A model generated the notes under the pieces. It searched no databases, was not told the DNA's origin, and saw nothing but the letters and a program-made list of their open reading frames with translations. DNA of 8,374 nucleotides, from assembly GCA_021772365.1 (NCBI GenBank), contig JAJFMC010000092.1, forward strand, positions 1-8,374, read 5' to 3'. Every line of letters begins with the position of its first letter. Within the stretch, counting starts at the first letter, position 1. The stretch is from Chlamydiota bacterium. GTDB lineage: Bacteria; Chlamydiota; Chlamydiia; Chlamydiales; Criblamydiaceae. Shown here one piece after another: positions 1-7,000 of the stretch. Made by a program: the position numbers and the translations under genes.

Positions 1-80
1 AAATTAACGTGAAGAGCCGTATACGTGATCCGTATGTACGGTTCTGTGAGAGGTCGGAGCGAAAGCTCCACCTACTCGAT
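1..80 (+). mobile_element. Group II intron, 3' end (domains V and VI)
   Basis: This is the 3' terminus of a bacterial group II intron, a self-splicing retroelement; the catalytic body and any reverse transcriptase lie to the left of the window. Domain V is at 14-44: the lower helix pairs GAGCCGTA (14-21) with TACGGTTC (37-44) and contains the conserved AGC triad at 15-17. Domain VI is at about 48-77: a helix capped by a GAAA tetraloop (GGAGC/GCTCC around 61-64), with a bulged adenine at 74 as the expected branch point, seven nucleotides from the end counting itself. The intron ends ...CTACTCGAT at 80. Domain V is 31 nt instead of the usual 34 and its tip is not a clear GNRA loop, so the copy may be weak or inactive. 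The identification rests on the paired helices and the conserved 3' end. Confidence 0.85.
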
Positions 81-159
81 TAAAGCAAGAATTGCTTTTT
101 TCAATAATTAAAATTACTTGAGCAGTACTCTATAAACAAAAAAAGCAATTCTTACTTTA
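81..159. repeat. 21-bp inverted repeat directly after the intron 3' end
   Basis: The arms are 81-101 and 139-159; the left arm matches the reverse complement of the right arm at 20 of 21 positions (one C/T difference), around a 37-nt AT-rich spacer. The left arm begins exactly at the first base of the intron's 3' exon. Each arm also contains a short internal hairpin followed by a T-run in one orientation. It could be a bidirectional transcription terminator or the ends of a miniature element into which the intron inserted. The sequence alone does not decide. Confidence 0.55.
82..101 (+). terminator. Terminator-like hairpin with T-run
   Basis: AAAGCAA (82-88), a GAA loop and TTGCTTT (92-98) form a 7-bp stem that runs straight into further T residues ending at 101. 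The stem is AT-rich and so fairly weak, but the shape is that of an intrinsic terminator on the plus strand. It would end a transcript coming through the intron. The mirrored arm at 139-159 gives the same shape on the minus strand, for transcripts leaving the OTU-like gene. Confidence 0.4.
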
Positions 160-173
160 CTCCAAAGCGCTGA

Positions 174-204
174 CGCGCGACCTGTCCGGTAACGGGGAGT
201 TTTT
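174..204 (+). repeat. Short dispersed motif, copy 1 (also at 3887-3917)
   Basis: This 31-bp stretch matches 3887-3917 at 23 of 31 positions without gaps. The shared core is GCGACCT, four variable bases, GGTAAC, then a G-rich stretch and TTTTT. Both copies lie in non-coding DNA on the same strand. The variable four bases sit between parts that can pair weakly. The function is unknown, and a match of this size could arise by chance in a window this long. Confidence 0.3.
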
Positions 205-205
205 C

Positions 206-343
206 ATGCAATTGATTATTTTAATTCAATGGTGGTGGGGCAACGCCCTGGTTGTGATTCCCCTAAGATATCGCAGCCTGAAAGGCAGGAAGATTAATTC
301 CAAACATTCAAATACTTTACTTTTTGGGTTTTTGAAAGGATAA
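206..343 (+). CDS. Possible 45-residue hydrophobic/basic small protein
   Basis: An open frame starts at ATG 206 and stops at TAA 341-343. GGGGAG at 194-199 lies six bases upstream of the ATG, a good Shine-Dalgarno arrangement. The predicted peptide begins MQLIILIQWWWGNALVVIPL, a hydrophobic stretch long enough to span a membrane, followed by a basic tail (RYRSLKGRK). That layout is seen in small membrane proteins, including type I toxins, but I recognise no family. The same DNA can fold into several hairpins (209-301), so it may instead be a structured RNA or a decayed remnant. Length and lack of a homologue I can name keep confidence low. Confidence 0.3.
   Translation: MQLIILIQWWWGNALVVIPLRYRSLKGRKINSKHSNTLLFGFLKG
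209..301 (+). ncRNA. Candidate structured RNA segment (unassigned)
   Basis: Consecutive hairpins can be drawn: ATTGA 211-215 with TCAAT 226-230; GGGGCAAC 237-244 with GTTG 251-254 and CCCC 260-263, bulged by five bases; GCCT 276-279 with AGGC 283-286; and GGAA 288-291 with TTCC 298-301. Local GC is higher than in the flanking AT-rich DNA. It matches no RNA family I can name. It could be a fragment of another ribozyme or intron, or a structured leader. It overlaps the small open frame at 206-343. Confidence 0.2.
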
Positions 344-438
344 ATTGTGGACCGTCGACAGTAGATCCTTTATTCTGCTTACCTCAAGAGGAACTCGATG
401 ACCTTATCGAGACTCTTGAGAACAATAAAAGCGAGTGA
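298..438 (+). pseudogene. Short open frame, possible 3' remnant of a gene
   Basis: After a stop at 295-297, this frame stays open to TGA 436-438. It has no ATG and no visible ribosome site. The last part (from about 361) reads like real protein, VDPLFCLPQEELDDLIETLE, with an acidic amphipathic character. It ends two bases before the stop codon of the convergent OTU-like gene. It may be the tail of a gene whose front was lost when the mobile DNA to the left inserted or decayed. I do not recognise a family. Confidence 0.25.
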
Positions 439-439
439 C

Positions 440-1360
440 TTATTTCGCAGGAATAAAGTTCGCTCTTGAAAAGTGGTGATCGGAAATGATGATTTCAATC
501 TCGTTATCTACCTTCGCATGGTCGGGTCGTAAGACGCCCATACTGCGATGATCTTCATTGATCCTTACCGGAATCTTTTTCCAGTCAGCAGCAGCTTGTA
601 ATTCACCAATACTCATCGAACTTTTCGGTTCTATAATGTGATTTAGGTAGTTGTTTTGAAAGACTTTACTTTTCATCATATCATTGACAGTGTTCCTGAA
701 TAGAACGCTATCTCCCATTTTTAGATTAATAAGTTGCTTCAATAAGTCCCATTGCCCCTTTAGCTCTGGGGCATTTTTTACTTCCGTTGGGATGTTTGCG
801 TAACCAGGATCACGGCACCAACTTTGCATGTCACTTTCTATCGATTTAGGTATGTTACCTTTTTCAAATCCCTTCTCTAAGTGTTGAGCAAATTCTTTCC
901 TTACCTCTTTATGGTCTTTGCATTCGAATTTTCCTAGTTTCGAGTTGTACTTACCAAGTAATGCGTGAAAAGCACATGAACCTTCACCAACAGTATCAAG
1001 TACCTGCATCTCTCCTTTTACGACTTTTCGTTGTGAGTACGGACCGCCTTCCCATTGACTAATTTCTAGTGTTTTTTTGACTGTCGGTGTGGAGGAACTT
1101 TGTTTAACAGGGGATGCAATATGGGTGTTAGGAAGTACGGGGTTTTCGAGTTTTATGATCTGAGTGTTGAGCTTTTGAATTTCTTGGAATGTATTTTGGA
1201 ATTCGCTTTCCTTCAGTGCGCCTTGTTCAAGAGCGGAAGCAAGGCTATCTCTAGTTATTTTGAGAATTTGAAGCTTTTCTGTTGAATCTTGCGTTCCTCC
1301 CCCGTAAATCGGGAGGTCCAGTGGATTAGGATAGCTTATTGTGGGATTGAATGCTGACAT
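440..1360 (-). CDS. OTU-like cysteine protease, putative host-directed deubiquitinase
   Basis: This 306-residue protein has an OTU-type peptidase domain at about residues 115-306. OTU enzymes cleave ubiquitin from proteins using a Cys-His pair. The nucleophile motif is GEGSCAFHALLG, with the likely catalytic Cys129. The C-terminal SDHHFSRANF supplies the histidine (His295 or His296), and GELQAAADWKKIPVRI (252-267) fits the conserved helix-strand before it. Residues 26-72 look like a coiled coil and 83-97 form a Ser/Thr/Lys linker. There is no signal peptide, so export, if any, would be by a dedicated effector system such as type III; that is an inference. The ATG at 1360 has AGGT about ten bases upstream. 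Bacterial OTUs are mostly effectors of intracellular bacteria. The ubiquitin specificity is unknown, and a different thiol-protease activity is possible. Confidence 0.8.
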   Translation of the reverse strand: MSAFNPTISYPNPLDLPIYGGGTQDSTEKLQILKITRDSLASALEQGALKESEFQNTFQEIQKLNTQIIKLENPVLPNTHIASPVKQSSSTPTVKKTLEISQWEGGPYSQRKVVKGEMQVLDTVGEGSCAFHALLGKYNSKLGKFECKDHKEVRKEFAQHLEKGFEKGNIPKSIESDMQSWCRDPGYANIPTEVKNAPELKGQWDLLKQLINLKMGDSVLFRNTVNDMMKSKVFQNNYLNHIIEPKSSMSIGELQAAADWKKIPVRINEDHRSMGVLRPDHAKVDNEIEIIISDHHFSRANFIPAK

Positions 1361-1579
1361 GGTTATTTACCTATATTTAAGTGTTTCGTTATCTATTATT
1401 GTAATTTAACTTTGTATAGGTGAAATAATGAGGAGGTAAATATTATGTTAATTTGTTAAATTTAAAAATTTAATATGGCTTTAATAAAGGTTAGAACAAT
1501 CATTGGTGCTAACGGGAGAAGATTTGATTTTATTGAATTTCAGGTGTGTGCAGCGTTTTAGACCCTGTCACCTTTTTGG
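1361..1579. other. AT-rich spacer between the two minus-strand genes
   Basis: These 219 bases separate the stop of the UGP3-like gene from the start of the OTU-like gene. The gap is large for an operon and holds a promoter candidate for the downstream gene. I see no strong intrinsic terminator after the UGP3-like gene. The plus strand has a strong AGGAGGT (1431-1437) followed by an ATG at 1445, but that frame closes after four codons, so I treat it as coincidental. Confidence 0.5.
1398..1425 (-). promoter_or_regulatory. Candidate promoter for the OTU-like gene
   Basis: Read on the minus strand, TTTCAC (1420-1425) and TACAAT (1398-1403) are separated by 16 bases and resemble -35 and -10 boxes. 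They lie about 40 bases upstream of the ATG. The surrounding DNA is very AT-rich, so chance matches are likely. Confidence 0.3.
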
Positions 1580-3763
1580 TTAAGTCTTTTTTTGGAGGGT
1601 AATCCGATCATTGGAATCGAACGTATAACTCCAATACCATGAGGGTTTTGTAAGGGAACTTTGCATGAATTGGACTTCGCCATCGACCTCTTCGGCGACG
1701 ACGCGGTAGCCATCGGGGACTTCTATACGATGATTTCCGGTAATAGTGATATTTTCAGCGTGAAATTCCGCTTGTCCATGAAGGATGATCTGTAGAGATT
1801 CATTTCTCTTCACCTCATTTTTCCAGAAGGTGTTGTTTGCCGATCTGTTGATTCCGGCATTTTGTACCGTCACATTGATCAATGTGCATTTTCCGTTGTC
1901 ATAATCATAGGTGATGATACCGTCTTCATTTACACTTCCCAGTGGATGCGTTGCTTCGACGATCAGGCTACCAGCGAGGTTGAGGTTTTCGATATCGACT
2001 TCAGCGACTTCCAACTGTAGCTCGGAACCCGGATGGATTTTTCCACTACGAATTTTTTGTGCGATCACACTCCATAGCGGACCAATGGCGGGGTGGATAA
2101 GGACGTTACACGCAGGGCCAGATTCTACATATTCAGCAGAATAGGGGAGTGCCGGGAGGTCCATTTGGCAATGCTGTGTGAGGAGGTCGTAGTAGTTGGA
2201 TTGAAGATCGTAGTACCCTCCCGAAGGAGTGTCTGCTATGGGACCACCTGATGTATAGGATTTTTTAGTTACTGAGAGAGTCTGTTTCGTGTGGTTGAAA
2301 GTCAGGTACGTTTTTAGGTCGGTAGCACTGGGGGGATCGATTCTTTCCGGATAGCTGTCAGTGATGAAGTCTGCAATATTTTGCATGGTAGATTCAAGTC
2401 TGCCGCCTTTGATGCTCTCGTAGGTGCCGTCTTCTTTGTAGCGAGTGAAAGGGGATTTCATATTGATGATCATCCCTGGTATTGGGCATTTTTCTATACA
2501 CGACTCGATGGTAGATATATTTCCAAAAAGGATATTGGTGTTTCCTGGGAATGAAGAATAGGGGCTTCCTTTTCCGACGGGAGTATCATCGATGCCTAAC
2601 TTGCTGAACTCAGTGTATTCTATGTTGCTAATGGAGTACCGGTACGTATCATCTACTTTCGTTTCTTTTAACACGTTCATGCCGACTGCGGAGCCGACTA
2701 TTCGTTGGCAGGAGGCAAAGCCAAACTGTTTCCCTTGGTCGATGCCGAATCCCAAAAATGCTAACAGGCCGTAATCGGTGTTGGCAATAGGATTATTCAC
2801 TTGGCGCAACAGCAGTGCTACCCTGTTGTCTTCATGAAACCAGTCGAGTATGCCGTTATCTTTTGCTGTCTGCCAGATGACACCATGCCCACCAGGTTTG
2901 ACATTAAGTTCCAAAGGCCCTTTCATCATCCAGTCGCCATTAGTGGAAATAACGGGTACTTGGATTTGTGTGAATAGGCGAAAGCTATCTATAGGTCTGC
3001 CAAACCACGAATCTTTTTCGCAAATCTCTAGTATGTGTTTGTGGTTGTCTTTCGCTAGTGAGGTCATCATCGCAACAGGGGTGATTTGCTGTTTACCCGT
3101 CAGTCTGTGGTAGAGGAATTCTCTTGATTGCAGATCTCTGATCATTCCGGAAAGTAAATTGCGGCCGGTGAAGGGGAGGAGTGCGGCGGGTAGGGGTTCT
3201 CCTGTTTCTTCATCGATGAGGTTGAGTCGATCTCCTGCTCCACCTATTGGGTACATTTCACCGAAAGCTGGCATGTTGAGGATGTATTGCTTGATAGCGT
3301 AGTCGGTGTCTTCCGAAGGTTTCGTAAGTGAAATACCTTTTGGTTGGTAATACTTTGATGGGGGGAGTTGTTCGTTAGGAGAGTTATTTGCATCGATCAA
3401 AGACTGGACTGTGTCGTGATAGCCGATGATCCCTCCGATTTTGAGATAGAAACGCTCTGTGTCGACGAGGATTTTTGTCAGTTTTTGCAGCGAATTGACG
3501 GTTTGTGGGGAACCATCAAAAGGGTGGAATAGGTTGTCACCCTGACCAATGGCGATGGTCGAAAGGATGGCTATTTTTTCGTCTGTAGTAGCGTTTTCGA
3601 GGTGGTTGTTCAGTTGTGGGTTTGTAGAGAGGTATGCGTCGACTTTGGGGACTTTTTGTAAAAACGATAGTTTTTCGACGTTATTGTCGGGTGGAAGAGA
3701 GGCTGTTGCCGTGAAGATTGTTAGTGTTAACGCGATCAAAAAAAAAACAACTACCTTTCTCAT
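1580..3763 (-). CDS. Exported UGP3-like UDP-glucose pyrophosphorylase homologue
   Basis: This 727-residue protein resembles, from about residue 165 to the end, plant chloroplast UGP3, which makes UDP-glucose from UTP and glucose-1-phosphate for sulfolipid synthesis. The nucleotide-binding loop is YPIGGAGDRLNL (171-182), followed by LPAALLPFTGRNLL (191-204), KPGGHGVIW (289-297), LLRQVNNPIANTDYGLLAF (318-336), FGFASC (347-352), IEYTEF (381-386), FPGNTNIL (405-412) and GGRLESTMQNIAD (453-465). The C-terminal region (about 555-725), including ELQLEVAE and IILHGQAEF, also matches UGP3, so the enzyme looks full length. Unlike a cytoplasmic enzyme it starts with a classic signal peptide: MRK, a hydrophobic core, and an ATA|S cleavage site after residue 21. 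AAGAGGG lies seven bases before the ATG. Export makes catalysis with bacterial UTP doubtful; it may act outside the cell or have another role. Homology is from memory, not a search. Confidence 0.85.
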   Translation of the reverse strand: MRKVVVFFLIALTLTIFTATASLPPDNNVEKLSFLQKVPKVDAYLSTNPQLNNHLENATTDEKIAILSTIAIGQGDNLFHPFDGSPQTVNSLQKLTKILVDTERFYLKIGGIIGYHDTVQSLIDANNSPNEQLPPSKYYQPKGISLTKPSEDTDYAIKQYILNMPAFGEMYPIGGAGDRLNLIDEETGEPLPAALLPFTGRNLLSGMIRDLQSREFLYHRLTGKQQITPVAMMTSLAKDNHKHILEICEKDSWFGRPIDSFRLFTQIQVPVISTNGDWMMKGPLELNVKPGGHGVIWQTAKDNGILDWFHEDNRVALLLRQVNNPIANTDYGLLAFLGFGIDQGKQFGFASCQRIVGSAVGMNVLKETKVDDTYRYSISNIEYTEFSKLGIDDTPVGKGSPYSSFPGNTNILFGNISTIESCIEKCPIPGMIINMKSPFTRYKEDGTYESIKGGRLESTMQNIADFITDSYPERIDPPSATDLKTYLTFNHTKQTLSVTKKSYTSGGPIADTPSGGYYDLQSNYYDLLTQHCQMDLPALPYSAEYVESGPACNVLIHPAIGPLWSVIAQKIRSGKIHPGSELQLEVAEVDIENLNLAGSLIVEATHPLGSVNEDGIITYDYDNGKCTLINVTVQNAGINRSANNTFWKNEVKRNESLQIILHGQAEFHAENITITGNHRIEVPDGYRVVAEEVDGEVQFMQSSLTKPSWYWSYTFDSNDRITLQKKT

Positions 3764-3770
3764 GGGGGAT

Positions 3771-3777
3771 CCCTCTT
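3771..3777 (-). promoter_or_regulatory. Ribosome binding site of the UGP3-like gene
   Basis: On the minus strand AAGAGGG lies seven bases before the ATG at 3763. It supports this start and therefore the reality of the signal peptide, which would be lost with any downstream start. Confidence 0.75.
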
Positions 3778-3795
3778 AATTTCAACTTGATACAC

Positions 3796-3824
3796 AGAAT
3801 ACTTTGCTGTTCGATTGAATTCAA
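3796..3824 (-). promoter_or_regulatory. Candidate sigma-70-type promoter of the UGP3-like gene
   Basis: On the minus strand TTGAAT (3819-3824) and TATTCT (3796-3801) are 17 bases apart, close to the housekeeping consensus. Transcription would start near 3789, giving a leader of about 25 bases that includes the ribosome site. The -35 box overlaps a perfect palindrome, TTGAATTCAA (3815-3824). Confidence 0.5.
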
Positions 3825-3838
3825 GATGTGAAGGTCGG

Positions 3839-3857
3839 AATTTAACATTGTTAAATT
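3839..3857. promoter_or_regulatory. Perfect 19-bp palindrome in the divergent control region
   Basis: AATTTAAC, a 3-base centre ATT, and GTTAAATT form two perfect 8-base arms. It lies 15 bases upstream of the -35 box of the UGP3-like gene and about 190 bases before the start of the divergent lipase-domain gene. The position suits an operator that controls one or both genes. Its AT-richness means chance is possible, and no regulator gene is in the window. Confidence 0.35.
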
Positions 3858-3886
3858 AAAATAATTATTTACTTTCTAAAACCTTT

Positions 3887-3917
3887 CGAGCGACCTACTA
3901 GGTAACCGAGTGTTTTT
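3887..3917 (+). repeat. Short dispersed motif, copy 2 (also at 174-204)
   Basis: This is the second copy of the motif with core GCGACCT, four variable bases, GGTAAC and TTTTT. In this copy the variable bases complete a perfect small palindrome, ACCTACTAGGT (3894-3904). It lies in the leader region of the lipase-domain gene. It might be a transcriptional signal or the end of a vanished mobile element. Confidence 0.3.
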
Positions 3918-4035
3918 AGTTAAAATTAATTGTTTTAAATTAACCGTTAGATAGTACTTGGAGTCCATTGATTGTTTTTTTTAATATCTTGATGTATATC
4001 AATGTATATTGTAAGCTACTTTGTGTATTAAAATT

Positions 4036-4041
4036 GAGAGG
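4036..4041 (+). promoter_or_regulatory. Ribosome binding site that places the start of the lipase-domain gene at TTG 4049
   Basis: GAGAGG at 4036-4041 is followed by seven bases and then TTG at 4049. This is the best-placed Shine-Dalgarno near the 5' end. An earlier TTG at 3968 has GGAG (3960-3963) only four bases away, and the 27 residues it would add are very rich in hydrophobic and AT-encoded amino acids, as expected for untranslated DNA. Confidence 0.55.
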
Positions 4042-4048
4042 TATTAAA

Positions 4049-7000
4049 TTGACTATTCAAGATTCACCCTATAAAAGTTTATTAATTCTCAGAGATATTG
4101 ATATTGTCTGTGGTTATGAGAAAGAGAGTCTTCGTGTTAACGAGGATGGAAGCTTAGAAACTTATCAGCTGAGCTGGTTTTTTGATAGCAGTTTACTTTC
4201 TAGTAGTCATGAGACAAGGTATTTTGATGGTAAAGTTTACGTTCACAAAGAGGCTGAAGAGAAGGTCCTCCAAAGAATTTCACACTTATCAGAAGCCGTA
4301 AGTACGGAATCATCTGCTGACTGTCTAGGGGTGCAGCGGACAAAACTCTCATTTCTACGAGGACTGAAAAAAATACATGAAATGCATAAAAGTCCTTCTT
4401 TCGCATTTAGTCGTACCTATGAAGTCTTGGTGCCAGGAATTGCAAAGCAGATTGCTGAGTACCGTGAAGCTTATGAGTCTTGGATGTTCGAAAATTGCTC
4501 AGAAGGAAGTCACCTATCAATTAACGATGACGAGGAGTTGTGTTTTAATACATCATCCTCGGGACTGTCTAGTGATCATTTGAAGTGTATTGCCAAAAAA
4601 GCCCGTTCATATCTATTAAAAGAGGTTTCTCAACTACGTTTCCCAACGATCGAGTTTGTTAACATGTTGGATAGTTTACTCAATAGGGAAGAACTCTTCC
4701 ATTCATTAAATGAAGAGTACTGTTTATTTTTTAGTCAATTTTTAGAGGTCAAGAGAGCTATTGAAGAAACAATTCATGAAAAACAAGAGGGAGAGGGGAG
4801 TATTGGTTCTCTTTACGAAGATTATAGCAAACTTAAAAGTGTTTTAACGACTATTGAGTCGATGACTGAATGCAAGCATTTTAATACACTGGTATTGCTA
4901 AAGGGTTATAAAGAAACTATCAATGAGGGAATGAAATTTATAAAATCTCATCTTCGGACGATATCTGAAAAGTGTCTTTTCTCTATTTCCTATGAGATTC
5001 CAAAAAAGAGTGAATCAGTGTCAAAAGTTATGTCTTTTGTTGCTGGGATTGAAGACTCGTTAGGGGATTTACTTCACTACCAGCCGACTCGTTCATTTAT
5101 TTATGTGGATGGAGAAAAACTATATAGAACCTCAACTTACATGTTTGCAACTTTTGATGAGAAAGTTCAAACAGAAGTATTAGACTTCATTCATCAACAG
5201 CTAAAAGCAACAGTGGAAGTGGTAAAAGAAGGAAAGATCGATAAGGACGAGTTGGAAAAATTGTATGTTAATCTTCTGAAAGGTTTAACGGCTGTTCAGG
5301 CCGATTACCTAGCTACATACCCCGGTTTTTCTGAACGCATTGGACAGTTAAAAAGCGAATTCGAACAGCAGTTATGCCTGGTAGAACAATCAGGCGAAAA
5401 AAACATTGATGATCTATTCAACTCAGGATATTTGGCCTTTACTACTGAACCCCTGCATTTGATCCTTAATGGAATTTACGGTGAATCGTTAGTTTCTAAA
5501 GTATTTGGTACATACCTCGAGGAAGGTGTAGAGGTTGTTGATAGAACGACACTGAAACTATTGATTTGTGCGATTGCAACAGATGTTTCTGCTACAGAAT
5601 TGAATTGGTTAAAAGAGCAAAGTGGTTTTGAAAAACTGTCGCCAAGAGAGCTTTTAAATCACTTTAGAAAAGCCCCTGATGGACGCCGTATATTAGAGTA
5701 TTTTTCTATACCGGTGACACTAGATAAGCATAATGTTACAGCTGAATATTTGGAGACACTACCCGAAGAAACCAAACACCAAACTTTACGAAAAATTGCT
5801 TTAGAAACATTAGCTGATATGGAATCGGCGATCCTATGGCAAGGCGATGATGAAATTGTCATAAGTGATGAAGATGCTATCAGTACCCTTCAAAGATTTA
5901 TTCTCAGCAAAACGCCTACCTACGAATTTAACTCAGACTATTATATCAATTTCCTTAATGTTGCTGCAGCGGTGATCTCATGGGGTCAAAAAGATAAGGC
6001 TTTATTGATTACGTTGATTCATAAGCTGGATCATATGCACGCAGGGTCAATGACCTATTATTCTCAAGAGCACTGCGTGCAATATGCAAGCTACTGGTCG
6101 CTACTCAGTGAATTGTTGAAAAGCCCTGAAAAGCAAACTGTAGAATCGACTCGTTCCTTACTAAACGGTTTGAAAAAACACCCCTATCATCGGGTTGAAG
6201 ATCAGGTGATGTCTGTTGAAGAGTACTCGAATAGAATGAAGCTACCAGAGTTTTTTGCTCGTAAGGTGGGGTATTGGAATAAACATGTATTACAGAGAAG
6301 TATTTTCCTCGATGACATTACTGGTGAGTTGAAAGATGATTCTGTCAAAGCTATACGAAAAGGATCGCTCGTCGAGTCTCTATCCGGTGGGGAGTCGATT
6401 GTTTGGGAACTGTGTGAGCTATACAATGAAAAAGGTCTTGTTTGTCAAGTGTTCTTACCTCTAGACACGGAAAAATATTCTCAAAAGGGAGAAAGTGTCC
6501 CGCTCTGGATTTCATTCCAAGGAACGATTGGACAGTCGAATTCTTACTCTAGAGATATGGAAGTGATTGGTCCGGGTAATAGTTTTTGGTTATCTGAAGA
6601 ACAAGCCGGACTCATGAAGAAATTGTGTGATCCCGTGATGGAGCGATTGGGAGATATGACGTTCGATATATGGACTACAGGGCATAGCTTGGGGGGTGCC
6701 GATTCGATGAATGGCTGCACTCAGCTTGCTGTGGCATATTGTGAGAGTCCTTTGGTGAATACGATCAATTGTACGACGTTCAACACTGCAGGCATGACGA
6801 AAGAGGCCGCTAATACGTTCAAAGAGTTACTTGGACCTGAAGGTATTGGCGCAGCTAAACGAGGATGGATTTTTCACTCTCTTGTTAGAGGGGATGTTGT
6901 TGAAACATCGGGCCAGACAAAGCTCGGTAGGGGATTCATTGGTGAAGAGCGTGTGATTTTTGGTGAGGTCAAGAACCATTGTTCCAATCAACATTCCGTG

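Noticed and set aside
231..265. tRNA-like GGTTGTGATTCC segment
   Set aside because: No acceptor stem, anticodon arm or D arm can be drawn around it.
1445..1459. Strong AGGAGGT followed by an ATG on the plus strand
   Set aside because: The frame stops after four codons; with no conserved context it is most likely chance.
1475..1561. 28-codon plus-strand frame in the spacer between the two minus-strand genes
   Set aside because: No Shine-Dalgarno, very short, and lies in AT-rich leader and promoter DNA of the OTU-like gene.
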